The notes under the pieces: generated by a model | What the model was told of the DNA's origin: nothing | Seen by the model: the letters and a program-made list of their open reading frames with translations, nothing else | The model's database searches: none | Position numbers and translations under genes: made by a program | In this document: positions 1 through 7,478 of the stretch, piece after piece | Layout of the letters: the number at the start of each line of letters is the position of its first letter | Position numbering within the stretch: position 1 is the first letter of the stretch | Assembly (NCBI RefSeq): GCF_937919355.1 | Contig: NZ_CALFSA010000229.1 | Coordinates: 1-26,505 of the forward strand | DNA from: an uncultured Methanofollis sp. | GTDB taxonomy: Archaea; Halobacteriota; Methanomicrobia; Methanomicrobiales; Methanofollaceae | Reading direction: 5' to 3' | DNA: 26,505 nt

Positions 1-1
1 A

Positions 2-601
2 GTCATCTATGCGATGGCCCGGTACCGCGGTCTCGGCGCCGAGTCGATGATACTTGCCGGCATCGCCCTCATGTACCTCTTCTCCGCGGTCACCTCCCTC
101 CTTCAATACCTCGGCACCTCAGAGGAGGTGCAGGAGGTCGTCTTCTGGATGTTCGGGTCTCTCGGCCGGACAGACTGGACAAGCCTCGGCATCGTCACCC
201 TCATCATCGCCCTCTGCACGCCCTATCTCATCTGGCGGGCATGGGACCTCAACGCCCTTGCCGAGGGGGACGACATCGCGGAGAGTCTCGGCGTCCCGGT
301 GAAGAGGTCGATGACAATCTTCATGCTCATCGCCTCCCTCATCACCGCCGCGATCATCTGCTTCACCGGGACAATCGGATTCATCGGGCTCGTGGCGCCC
401 CATATCACCAGGATGGCCATCGGCACAGACCACCGTTTCCTCCTCCCGGCCTCCGGCCTTGTCGGGGCCCTCCTCCTCCTTGGCGCCGACTGTCTCGCAC
501 GGACCCTCCTTGCACCGGAGGTCCTCCCCGTCGGGATCATGACGGCGTTCCTCGGCGTCCCCTTCTTCATCTACCTCTTCCTCCGCGGGAGGAATGCCTG
601 A
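2..601 (+). CDS. FecCD-family ABC transporter permease, 5' truncated by window
   Basis: This is the C-terminal part (199 residues) of a polytopic inner-membrane permease of the BtuC/FecCD family, which moves cobalamin, ferric siderophores or haem across the membrane. The frame is open to the window edge, so the first ATG at 14 is internal rather than a start. The segment GTIGFIGLVAPHITR followed by MAIGTDHRFLLPASGLVGA is the characteristic FecCD signature near the C-terminus, with several hydrophobic helices on either side. Its stop codon overlaps the start of the ATPase gene by one base (TGATG), which indicates translational coupling in one operon. The substrate cannot be told from the permease alone. 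The substrate-binding protein is probably upstream, outside the window. Confidence 0.93.
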   Translation, partial: VIYAMARYRGLGAESMILAGIALMYLFSAVTSLLQYLGTSEEVQEVVFWMFGSLGRTDWTSLGIVTLIIALCTPYLIWRAWDLNALAEGDDIAESLGVPVKRSMTIFMLIASLITAAIICFTGTIGFIGLVAPHITRMAIGTDHRFLLPASGLVGALLLLGADCLARTLLAPEVLPVGIMTAFLGVPFFIYLFLRGRNA

Positions 602-1377
602 TGGTCCGCCTTCAGGTGAGAGACCTGTCTTTCTCGTACCGCGACAGGCAGGTGCTCTCCGGCGTCACCTTTGCCGCGGAGGGGCCCGCGGTCCTCGGCC
701 TCGTCGGCCCGAACGGGTCGGGCAAGACGACCCTGATCAAGTGCATCGACGGCATCCTCAGAACACGGGGTTCGGTGGACCTCGACGGCGAGGAAGTCGC
801 GGCCCTGCCGCGGTCAGAGGTGGCGAGGAGAATTGCCTATGTCCCGCAGGGCGTCGCGAACAACTCACGGGCAACTGTCTATGAGACGGTCCTGATGGGC
901 CGCCGTCCTCACATCTCCTGGCGGATACGGGAGGAAGACGAGGAAGAGGTGATACGGGCCCTGGAACTCCTCGGCATCGAGGACTTCGCCTTCAGGGAGG
1001 TCGGCACCCTCTCGGGCGGCGAACGCCAGAGGGTGATGATCGCCCGCGCCCTTGCCCAGGGTTCGCCCCTCCTCCTCCTCGACGAACCGACGAGCGCCCT
1101 CGACCTGCGAAACGGGATGGAGGTGCTCGAGGTCGTGCGCCATCTCGCACGGGAAAAGGGCCGTCTCGTCGTCATGGCGATCCACGACCTCTCCCTTGCG
1201 GCGCGGTTCTGCACTGACCTCATCGTCCTGAAGAGGGGAGAGGTCCATGCACGGGGGTCTCCTGCAGGCGTCCTCACGCCTGAGGTGATCGCCGATGTCT
1301 ACGGAGTCGAGGTGACGGTCGAGGAGAGAGACGGCGTGCCGTACATCTTCCCGATACGGCCGCTGCGAGAGGAGTGA
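601..1377 (+). CDS. ABC transporter ATP-binding protein, FepC/BtuD type
   Basis: This 258-residue ATPase energises the FecCD-type permease encoded just upstream. Walker A (GPNGSGKT) lies at residues 36-43, the Q-loop glutamine at about 83, the ABC signature LSGGERQ at 137-143, Walker B LLLLDE at 157-162 and the switch histidine in AIHDLSLA at about 195. Length and motif spacing are normal for the iron-siderophore/cobalamin importer ATPases. The reading frame extends upstream without a stop to about 241, but that stretch is the out-of-frame shadow of the permease. The ATG at 601 is chosen because it overlaps the permease stop by one base and the protein then starts with a normal ABC beta strand (MVRLQVRDLSFSY). 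The transported compound is iron chelate or corrinoid by family, not resolved further. Confidence 0.95.
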   Translation: MVRLQVRDLSFSYRDRQVLSGVTFAAEGPAVLGLVGPNGSGKTTLIKCIDGILRTRGSVDLDGEEVAALPRSEVARRIAYVPQGVANNSRATVYETVLMGRRPHISWRIREEDEEEVIRALELLGIEDFAFREVGTLSGGERQRVMIARALAQGSPLLLLDEPTSALDLRNGMEVLEVVRHLAREKGRLVVMAIHDLSLAARFCTDLIVLKRGEVHARGSPAGVLTPEVIADVYGVEVTVEERDGVPYIFPIRPLREE

Positions 1378-1403
1378 CCCTGCGCGCCGTGTGCATCAGG
1401 GAA

Positions 1404-1422
1404 GCAGGGCGCCGTGCCCTGC
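1404..1422 (+). terminator. Hairpin after the ABC transporter operon
   Basis: A perfect 7-bp stem (GCAGGGC / GCCCTGC) with a 5-nt loop begins 26 nt after the ATPase stop codon. There is no T-tract directly after it, so its role in termination is only suggested by its position. Confidence 0.3.
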
Positions 1423-1700
1423 CATGGCATGACATGCTCATCCCTGTGCCGGGAAGAGAGGAAGAAAAGAGAGAGCATGCGGTATCTCGTCCAGAGTATA
1501 TCCCGGTACACAATATTATCCATCGCAGGAATAATCGGCGCAATTCGCCAGAAAAAACGCTTCTCGCATAATATTCCTGCATTTTATCAATCCCGCCCCG
1601 TATTGCCGGAGTAAGTCGAACTCTATTTCCCCCACCGGCGCAAACCTCACACTCTGGTATTTCATCTCCACCCGATGGATTGCCAGGAGATTTCAGAACA
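1423..1700. other. Intergenic region upstream of acetamidase gene
   Basis: About 280 bases hold no convincing gene. The short open frames here have no recognisable protein features. The stretch is more AT-rich than the genes, and contains a TATA-like string (cataatatt, about 1567-1575) that could be a promoter for the amidase-permease operon with a leader of roughly 100 nt. A weak ribosome site (AGGAGA, 1684-1689) lies in front of the ATG at 1701. No tRNA or clear riboswitch fold was recognised. Confidence 0.35.
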
Positions 1701-2621
1701 ATGCAGCGTTCTTTCCATCATATCAGTGATGACAGGTGCATCTTCGCCTTCGGCCCCTCCAGTTCCCCCGTGGAGAAGGCCAAACCCGGGGATGTCATTG
1801 CTTTTACAACCCTCGACTGCTTTTCCAACCAGATCACCGCCGAAGACCAGTATGTCTCCGGGATCGATTTCTCGCGGATCAACCCCGCCACAGGCCCTGT
1901 CGCCATCGACGGGGCGGTACGGGGCGACGCCCTCAAGGTCAGGGTCCTTGAGATAGCCCCGGGCAGGCGCGGGACCATTGTCACCATCCCCGACGCCGGT
2001 GTGCTGGGTGCGGAGACCAAGAAGTCGACGACCAGGATCTGCCAGGTCAGGGACGGATCTGTCCATTTCTGCGGCATCACGATCCCGGCCAGGCCGATGA
2101 TCGGCGTCATCGGAGTCGCCAGCGACGAAGAGACTTCCTGCGGCAACCCGGGGCGCCATGGCGGCAACCTCGACACCACGCTCATTTCTACCGGCGCTAC
2201 CCTCTACCTCCCGGTCTTCCGCGACGACGGACTCCTCGCCCTCGGCGATGTCCATGCCGTCATGGGAGACGGCGAGGCCTGCGTCGCCGCCTGCGAGGTG
2301 CCGGCCGAGGTCACCGTGAGAGTCGACCTCTGCAAGGGCCTAGCCCCGGCATGGCCTGTCCTCGAGACCGACGACGCCTTCTTCATCCTGGTCTCCGACA
2401 AAGACCTTTCCGAAGCCTTTGAAGAAGGGTTCTCCTCCGCTGTCAGCGCCCTTGCAAAGGCCAACGACCTCTCCTGGGAAGACGCCTACATGCTCGCAAG
2501 CCTCGTCGTCGACGCCGGCGTGAGCCAACTCGTCAACCCGAGAAAGACCATCAGGGTCAGAATTCCGAAGAGTATGATGACGATAGGTGCGCTCCTTGAA
2601 GCGCTGCACATGGACGCGTGA
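1701..2621 (+). CDS. Acetamidase/formamidase family protein
   Basis: This 306-residue cytoplasmic hydrolase belongs to the acetamidase/formamidase (FmdA/AmdA) family, which cleaves short amides to ammonia and the carboxylate. Family landmarks are visible: DAGVLGAETK near residue 98, GRHGGNLDT at 151-159 and GDVHAVMGDGE at 182-192, the last being the conserved metal/active-site region. Length is normal. A TTG at 1680 would add seven residues, but the ATG at 1701 is preferred because AGGAGA lies about 11 nt before it and the protein then begins close to the usual family start. The gene is followed after 9 nt by a permease, so the pair probably takes up and hydrolyses a small nitrogen compound. 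The natural substrate (formamide, acetamide or another amide) is not shown by the sequence; in a formate-using methanogen formamide would yield both ammonia and formate. Confidence 0.92.
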   Translation: MQRSFHHISDDRCIFAFGPSSSPVEKAKPGDVIAFTTLDCFSNQITAEDQYVSGIDFSRINPATGPVAIDGAVRGDALKVRVLEIAPGRRGTIVTIPDAGVLGAETKKSTTRICQVRDGSVHFCGITIPARPMIGVIGVASDEETSCGNPGRHGGNLDTTLISTGATLYLPVFRDDGLLALGDVHAVMGDGEACVAACEVPAEVTVRVDLCKGLAPAWPVLETDDAFFILVSDKDLSEAFEEGFSSAVSALAKANDLSWEDAYMLASLVVDAGVSQLVNPRKTIRVRIPKSMMTIGALLEALHMDA

Positions 2622-2630
2622 GGCGGGGAT

Positions 2631-3932
2631 ATGGCAGAAGAAAAACTCGACCGTGTCCTGCGCCTGCGGGACCTCGTCGCCTTCGCACTCATCGCCATGG
2701 TGCCCATCGCCCCGATGGGGATCTACGGGATCGTCGCTGTCCTCTCTGACGGGCATGTCCCTCTCGTCTACCTCCTCGCTGCGATCGTCATGTCGTTCAC
2801 CGCCTGGGCCTATGGCCAGTGCGCCTACCGTTTCCCTGAAGCGGGGTCGGCCTATGCCTACGTGCGTGAAAGTTTAGGATCGCATGTCGGTTTCCTCGCG
2901 GGGTGGGCGCTCCTCCTCGACTATATCCTCATTCCCGGCCTGGTCATCCTGGTCTCGGCCCTCTGGATCGAAGCGGCGACAGGTCTCCCCTTCTACCTCT
3001 GGGCCCTTGTCTTCCTCGTCCCTGCGACGGTCCTGAATATCCTGGGGATCAAGCGGGCCGCAAAGGTGACAATGGGACTCTTCTTCTTCGAGATCGCCGT
3101 CTTTGTGATCTTTGTCCTCGCCGCCGCCGCAAAGATCATCACCGACCCGTCGCTCTCGTTCACGCTTGCACCGTTCTATAACCCGGAGACCTTCAGCGTA
3201 GGGGCCATCCTGTCAGGCGCTTCCGTGGCCGTGCTCAGTTTCCTGGGCTTCGACATGATGACCACCCTGGCCGAGGAGACTGTCGAGGCGCGGAAGGTCG
3301 TGAGCAAGGCGGCCCTCATAGTCATCCCGCTTGTCGCCTTCTTCTTCATCTCGCTCACCTACTTCGGTGCGGTGATCCATCCGGGCGCCACCTTCGAGGA
3401 CCCCGACGTCGCCTTCTTCTTCATCGCGCAGGAGACAGGCGGGGACTGGCTCCAGGTCCTCTGCATGCTCGGCACGGTCATCGCCTGGGGTGTCGGCAAC
3501 TGTCTTGTCGCCCAGGCCAGCGTCTCCCGTGTCCTCTTCTCGATGGGACGCCAGGGGCATATCCCGGCCATCTTTGCGAAACTCCACCCGACGTACAAGT
3601 CGCCGTACATCTCGATCGTCACCGTCGCCGTCATCACCGGCGTGCTCCTCTATGTGCTGACCCTTCAGGACCTCTCGTCCCTGGTCAACTTCGGGGCGCT
3701 GACGACCTTCATGCTCCTGCACCTCTCGCTTGCCTACCGGTTCATCGCGATCGAGGAGACCCCGAAGATGGCCGTCATCCCGGCGATCGGGTTCTTCCTC
3801 ACCGGGGCGATCTGGTACAGCCTCGACATCTTCGCAAAAGAGATCGGGTTTGCCTGGGTGATCATCGGGATCGTGTACCTCGCCATCATCACGAAAGGTT
3901 TCAAGGTGAAGACCACCCTCCCGGTGGAATAA
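2631..3932 (+). CDS. APC-superfamily amino acid/amine permease
   Basis: The 433-residue protein is a polytopic membrane transporter of the amino acid-polyamine-organocation superfamily. About twelve hydrophobic helices can be counted. The N-terminal pattern LRDLVAFALIAMVPIAPMGIYG corresponds to TM1 with the unwound glycine-rich segment. The PEAGSAYAYVRESLG segment at about residues 65-79 is a classic APC motif between TM2 and TM3, and SFLGFDMMTTLAEE near residue 205 is the TM6 region. The ATG at 2631 is preceded by GGCGGGG, 9 nt after the amidase stop, so the two genes form an operon. The substrate is unknown; the linkage suggests an amide, amino acid or amine that feeds the neighbouring hydrolase. 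A hairpin with a nine-T tract follows immediately. Confidence 0.92.
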   Translation: MAEEKLDRVLRLRDLVAFALIAMVPIAPMGIYGIVAVLSDGHVPLVYLLAAIVMSFTAWAYGQCAYRFPEAGSAYAYVRESLGSHVGFLAGWALLLDYILIPGLVILVSALWIEAATGLPFYLWALVFLVPATVLNILGIKRAAKVTMGLFFFEIAVFVIFVLAAAAKIITDPSLSFTLAPFYNPETFSVGAILSGASVAVLSFLGFDMMTTLAEETVEARKVVSKAALIVIPLVAFFFISLTYFGAVIHPGATFEDPDVAFFFIAQETGGDWLQVLCMLGTVIAWGVGNCLVAQASVSRVLFSMGRQGHIPAIFAKLHPTYKSPYISIVTVAVITGVLLYVLTLQDLSSLVNFGALTTFMLLHLSLAYRFIAIEETPKMAVIPAIGFFLTGAIWYSLDIFAKEIGFAWVIIGIVYLAIITKGFKVKTTLPVE

Positions 3933-3941
3933 TTTTTTTTT
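3913..3941 (+). terminator. Terminator of amidase-permease operon
   Basis: A 5-bp stem (CCACC / GGTGG) at the end of the permease gene is followed by nine consecutive T residues starting right after the stop codon (3933-3941). A T-tract is the usual termination signal in archaea, so this is a strong candidate despite the short stem. Confidence 0.6.
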
Positions 3942-4138
3942 CTGGGAGGTCATCCCGGACCTGATCCTGTCCCTCCGTTCCATCAATGAAATGACTCTTG
4001 ACTCAGATTATCCTGTTTTTGCACCTGTACCGGGGGGATTTCACCTTCTGGTCCCCCATCATTGCGATAGGGAGGGGTCCTCGTCCCTCCGGTCGCTCCG
4101 TCTTTCCCTCTGATTTTTCCGACCGGTCACGTCACGGC

Positions 4139-4150
4139 ATTCATATCTGG
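4139..4150 (+). promoter_or_regulatory. TATA-like promoter of MFS gene
   Basis: The AT-rich string attcatatc at 4139-4147 is centred about 30 nt before the ATG at 4176. With the normal archaeal spacing of about 27 nt, transcription would start within a few bases of the start codon, giving a leaderless or nearly leaderless mRNA. No Shine-Dalgarno sequence precedes the ATG, which fits. The remaining sequence between 3942 and 4138 shows no gene. Confidence 0.4.
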
Positions 4151-4175
4151 GGAGATACAATCACTTCCCGTTATT

Positions 4176-5582
4176 ATGATCCCCCGTCTTTGCGAGGAGA
4201 AGGAGGCCCCTGACCGGCGGTATATCCTCATCATCGCCACGGTCGCCGCATTCCTCACGCCCTTCATGAGTTCGTCCATCAACATCGCCCTCCCTGCCAT
4301 CGGGGAGGAGTTCATGGCAGATGCCATCCTCCTCGGCTGGGTCCAGACCGCCTTCCTCCTCGCCTCGGCGATCTGTCTTGTCCCCTTCGGGCGACTCGCC
4401 GATATCAAGGGTATGAAGAAGGTCTTTCTCGCCGGGATCGTCATCTTTACCCTCTCGACCCTCGTCTGCGGCCTCTCGCCCTCGGTGCACGTCCTCATCG
4501 CCCTGCGCATGGCCCAGGGGGTCGGCGCCGCCATGACCGCCGTGACCGCCGTGGCAGTGCTCACCGCGGTCTTCCCTGCAGGCGAGCGCGGGAGGGTGCT
4601 CGGGATCAATGTCGCCGCCGTCTATACGGGCCTCTCCATGGGCCCCTTCATCGGGGGGGTTCTGACCCAGCACCTCGGGTGGCGGAGCATCTTTCTCGCC
4701 GCCGTACCTCTCGGCCTCCTCGCCGTCGTCCTCACCCTGCGGTCGCGGGGCGAGTGGTCGGCGCCCCGCCCCGAACCCTTCGACCTCACCGGTTCGGTCG
4801 TCTACGGGGCGACCCTCCTTGCCCTGATGTACGGCCTCTCCCGCATCCCTGAGGCGGCAGGCTGGGTGTACCTCGCTCTCGGGGCCTGCGGCCTCGCCTT
4901 CTTTGTCAGGATGGAGATGCGGACAAAAAACCCCGTCCTTCAGGTGCGGATCTTCAGGGAGAACCATGTCTTCACCTTCTCCAACCTTGCCGCCCTGATC
5001 AACTACAGCGCCACCTTCGCGGTCGGTTTCCTCCTCTCCCTCTACCTCCAGTTCAACCGCGGCCTCGACCCCCAGACGGCAGGACTCATCCTGATCGCCC
5101 AGCCCATCGTCCAGGCCCTCCTCTCCCCCGCGGCAGGGAAACTCTCCGACCGCATGGAGCCCCGCATCGTCGCTTCGGCCGGGATGGCGGTCTGCGCCGT
5201 CGGTCTCGCCATGCTCTCAGTACTCACCGAAGAGACCCCGTACCCGTACATCCTCGTCTCCCTCGTCGTCCTCGGCACCGGCTACGCCCTTTTCTCCTCG
5301 CCGAACACCAATGCCATCATGAGTTCGGTGGAGAAGCGCTACTACGGCGTGGCCTCGGCCACCCTTGCGACCTCCCGCCAGGTCGGCATGATGCTCTCGA
5401 TGGGGGCCGTGATGATGATCTTCTCTGTGGTCATCGGGCGGGTGGCGATCACCCCGGCCGAGCACGCGCAACTCCTCTCCAGCGTGGACCTGGCATTCAT
5501 GCTCTTTGTCGGTCTCTGCGTCCTCGGTGTCTTCTTCTCCCTGGCGCGGGGGCGGGTGCGGGAGGAGACACAGCGGGCCTGA
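4176..5582 (+). CDS. MFS multidrug exporter, DHA2 (EmrB/QacA-like)
   Basis: This 468-residue inner-membrane protein has the features of the 14-helix drug:H+ antiporter family. TM1 carries the NIALPAIGEEF motif (about residues 36-46). The loop between TM2 and TM3 has the MFS motif A form GRLADIKGMKKVF (72-84). The TM5 region has the antiporter motif C equivalent GLSMGPFIGGVL near residues 152-163, and about fourteen hydrophobic segments are spread over the chain. Such proteins export hydrophobic compounds or metabolites using the proton gradient. The gene stands alone with its own TATA-like box, followed by a regulator gene in the same direction after a hairpin. The substrate is not predictable. 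The ATG at 4176 is the first in frame and fits a leaderless transcript. Confidence 0.92.
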   Translation: MIPRLCEEKEAPDRRYILIIATVAAFLTPFMSSSINIALPAIGEEFMADAILLGWVQTAFLLASAICLVPFGRLADIKGMKKVFLAGIVIFTLSTLVCGLSPSVHVLIALRMAQGVGAAMTAVTAVAVLTAVFPAGERGRVLGINVAAVYTGLSMGPFIGGVLTQHLGWRSIFLAAVPLGLLAVVLTLRSRGEWSAPRPEPFDLTGSVVYGATLLALMYGLSRIPEAAGWVYLALGACGLAFFVRMEMRTKNPVLQVRIFRENHVFTFSNLAALINYSATFAVGFLLSLYLQFNRGLDPQTAGLILIAQPIVQALLSPAAGKLSDRMEPRIVASAGMAVCAVGLAMLSVLTEETPYPYILVSLVVLGTGYALFSSPNTNAIMSSVEKRYYGVASATLATSRQVGMMLSMGAVMMIFSVVIGRVAITPAEHAQLLSSVDLAFMLFVGLCVLGVFFSLARGRVREETQRA

Positions 5583-5609
5583 AAGGTGGGCGATTCCCTC
5601 TGGCCCTGA

Positions 5610-5657
5610 CATCCTCTCCGGCGCTTTGAGGATGGAGTATCTGCTGCATGGTCTTTT
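5610..5657 (+). terminator. Hairpin and T-tract after MFS gene
   Basis: An inverted repeat CATCCTC / GAGGATG (arms 5610-5616 and 5628-5634, 11-nt loop) lies 27 nt downstream of the exporter stop, and a five-T tract followed by CCC lies about 20 nt further on. This is a plausible terminator separating the exporter from the regulator. Confidence 0.45.
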
Positions 5658-5678
5658 TCCCGTCTCCAGGGGTTAATC

Positions 5679-5690
5679 CATTTATGTGAT
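5679..5690 (+). promoter_or_regulatory. TATA box of the HTH-PAS regulator gene
   Basis: The string catttatgtg at 5679-5688 sits about 25 nt before the ATG at 5706, the normal TATA-to-start distance in archaea. The mRNA is therefore probably leaderless. Further in-frame ATGs at 5712 and 5715 make the exact initiation codon uncertain. Confidence 0.45.
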
Positions 5691-5705
5691 CATAACGAAA
5701 ATAAT

Positions 5706-6275
5706 ATGGATATGATGGAGAAGAGGGAGCAGCGCCCGGCCCTTCCGGGGTGCGAGGACGGAAAGGCGCGTATCCTGGACCTGCTGGAGGAGGAGACCCA
5801 TGGTCTCTCGATCTCTGATATCTCCCGGAAGATCGACCTTAACCGCAACTCAGTTGCGAAGTACGTGAACATGCTCGTCATTGCGGGGAGGGTCGAGATG
5901 CAGGTCGTCGGGTCGGCAAGGGTCTACCGCCTCGCCGTGCGCTTCCCGGTCTCGACACTCTTTCCTTTCCTGCCCGACCCCGCCGTCACCGTCGGTTCGG
6001 ACCTGAGGGTCAGGCACGTCAATGCACTCTTCTGCGCTCGTTTCAACATGGAGGAGGGCGAGATTGTCGGCGTCCCCGTCTCGGAGACGCCCTGTGCTGT
6101 CCTCGACCTCCTGGCCGACGCCGGGTACCTTGAGGTGGCGGTGAGGGGGAAAAAGGACGGCAACGGCACCTGGCACCCCCTTGAGGGGGAGTGCGGCGCC
6201 TATGTCGTCTGGACGGTCCCGGCCGTCTTCGAGGACGGGGACCACGGGGCCATCGCCGTCATACGGCAGGACTAG
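5706..6275 (+). CDS. Winged-helix regulator with C-terminal PAS-like domain
   Basis: The 189-residue soluble protein appears to be a small transcription regulator. Residues 20-78 fit a winged helix-turn-helix: the helix pair in SISDISRKIDLNRNSVAKYVNML and the wing GRVEMQVVGSARVYRL. This arrangement is common in methanogen regulators. Residues 92-189 look like a degenerate PAS domain: VTVGSDLRVRHVNALFCARFNMEEGEIVGVPV is the typical start (a beta strand, then a helix with the asparagine and the EGEIVG turn), and the end AIAVIRQD resembles the last PAS strand. It probably binds DNA and senses a small ligand or redox state. It could regulate the upstream exporter or the downstream lipoprotein; nothing in the sequence fixes the target. 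The start could also be the ATG at 5712 or 5715. Confidence 0.8.
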   Translation: MDMMEKREQRPALPGCEDGKARILDLLEEETHGLSISDISRKIDLNRNSVAKYVNMLVIAGRVEMQVVGSARVYRLAVRFPVSTLFPFLPDPAVTVGSDLRVRHVNALFCARFNMEEGEIVGVPVSETPCAVLDLLADAGYLEVAVRGKKDGNGTWHPLEGECGAYVVWTVPAVFEDGDHGAIAVIRQD

Positions 6276-6375
6276 GTCTCCGGCCCGTGACCTGCTTCCA
6301 GACAGAAGGGGCGGGACGGCACTCTGCCTCAAGAGGCACGCTCTGGATCGCCCTTGGGGATATCCGTTGACCCAT

Positions 6376-6391
6376 ATCAAATAAAATATAC
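6376..6391 (+). promoter_or_regulatory. TATA region of lipoprotein gene
   Basis: An AT-rich run (ATCAAATAAAATA followed by tac) lies about 40 nt before the ATG at 6428, so transcription would begin near 6412 with a short leader. No Shine-Dalgarno sequence is visible before the ATG. The same 13-mer occurs on the minus strand in the promoter region of the surface-protein/pilus operon (17415-17427). Confidence 0.5.
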
Positions 6392-6427
6392 AAATAGTTA
6401 TGTATTACTGCCCCCATGTAAAAATAC

Positions 6428-7345
6428 ATGAGACTCAAAGAAATATCACTGGCACTGCTCCTTCTATCGGTGCTTTTCATCTCGGGATGCCTCTCAGAAC
6501 CCGCCGCGATCAACGTCGCGACCGGGGGAGCATGGAACGGGTCCTATATCCTCGATGATGGAGACGAAGTCGTTCTCTCCGGCGAAGGCCCGACGACCAT
6601 CCCGCTGGGAACAGGGTCAGGCGAAGTTGCAGGTACATTTTATAAAACCGGTCTTTCTCCAGATCCCATGGTGGTGTCCCTCTCTCGCGGAGAGAGAGTG
6701 CTCGTGGAAGGGAACACCCCGGTGCCGGGCGGGGCGGTCATGTTCACCTGCAATCTTTCGACAGGCCGGTACGAACTGAATGCTCACACCGGAGGTCCGA
6801 AGGAATATCTCCTGAATGTGCTGTACGATGGGCCGTGGGAGGCTGAGGTCCCTTCAGACGAGGGGATACACCCGGTGAACGGGACAGGCTGGAAGGTCTA
6901 TTCCTATAATTCAAGTGACCTGGCTGTCCATATGAGCGCACGGAAACTCGATGCATCGAATAATTCGCTGACCATCGGCATCCATGACGCACATTTCCGG
7001 AAACTCGCCGGGAACAGTACCTCTGAACCGAATGGCGCTGTGTCGGTCTCGTACGCTGTGGAGCCAGACCTCATCTTCAGAAGCGGGGTGAAAATTTCGG
7101 TCTCCTCTGAAGAGAGATGGAAGGGGTGGTATGCCGTGAATGAAACCGATACATCCATCGAGGGGTCCGGAGATAATGAGACATATTACCTGGGCGACGT
7201 GAGCGGACTGGTCCGCCTGAATGTTCAAAAGTCCGGCACCGGCAATGGGACACTCTCCGCCATCATAGAGAAAGACGGCACGGTCTTGAACAGCGGTGAG
7301 ACCTCTGAAAAAGGAGGGACAGTTACGCTCCGGGCAAATGTTTAA
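6428..7345 (+). CDS. Lipoprotein with three internal repeats, extracellular
   Basis: This 305-residue protein starts with a lipoprotein signal (MRLKEIS, a hydrophobic stretch, then the lipobox ISGC with Cys21), so it is predicted to be lipid-anchored on the outer face of the membrane. The mature part has three related units of about 80 residues: roughly 34-110 (from GAWNGSY), 129-211 (from LYDGPWEAEV) and 222-305 (from SSEERWKGWYAV). Each starts with a W-G/E-x-[YV] strand, continues through an acidic loop and a VxLxxxK/R strand, and ends in a G-G-x-V-x-[VF] strand. This suggests a beta-sandwich repeated three times. Many N-x-S/T sequons (NGS, NLS, NSS, NNS, NST, NET, NGT) point to N-glycosylation. 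I do not recognise the family. It lies convergent to the pilus operon and may be a surface accessory protein. Confidence 0.8.
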   Translation: MRLKEISLALLLLSVLFISGCLSEPAAINVATGGAWNGSYILDDGDEVVLSGEGPTTIPLGTGSGEVAGTFYKTGLSPDPMVVSLSRGERVLVEGNTPVPGGAVMFTCNLSTGRYELNAHTGGPKEYLLNVLYDGPWEAEVPSDEGIHPVNGTGWKVYSYNSSDLAVHMSARKLDASNNSLTIGIHDAHFRKLAGNSTSEPNGAVSVSYAVEPDLIFRSGVKISVSSEERWKGWYAVNETDTSIEGSGDNETYYLGDVSGLVRLNVQKSGTGNGTLSAIIEKDGTVLNSGETSEKGGTVTLRANV

Positions 7346-7379
7346 ACTCAGAAAGCGTCCCGATGCCCCAGATGAGGAG

Positions 7380-7438
7380 AAGGTGGGAGACCGCAGAGTG
7401 GGGAAACCCATGAGCGCTATTTTTTGATCGCCCACCTT
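7380..7438. terminator. Possible bidirectional terminator between convergent genes
   Basis: Between the plus-strand lipoprotein gene and the minus-strand pilus operon there is an 8-bp inverted repeat (AAGGTGGG at 7380-7387 and CCCACCTT at 7431-7438) enclosing a six-T tract on the plus strand (7420-7425). The long 43-nt loop makes a stable hairpin doubtful; the T-tract may stop the plus-strand transcript by itself. Confidence 0.4.
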
Positions 7439-7478
7439 TCATCCCTTTTCAATCTTATAATCTGACTGAGATCCTCTC

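Noticed and set aside
241..600. In-frame upstream extension of the ABC ATPase gene
   Set aside because: The extension overlaps the permease gene in another frame, is Arg/Pro/His-rich like a shadow frame, and the ATG at 601 gives a normal ABC N-terminus with a stop-start overlap.
1378..1679. Cobalamin or other riboswitch upstream of the amidase gene
   Set aside because: No conserved riboswitch core could be identified by eye, and the only clear hairpin lies directly after the ABC gene, where it looks like a terminator.
3998..4213. 71-codon frame between the permease and MFS genes
   Set aside because: It overlaps the MFS start, shows no domain or ribosome site, and covers the MFS promoter.
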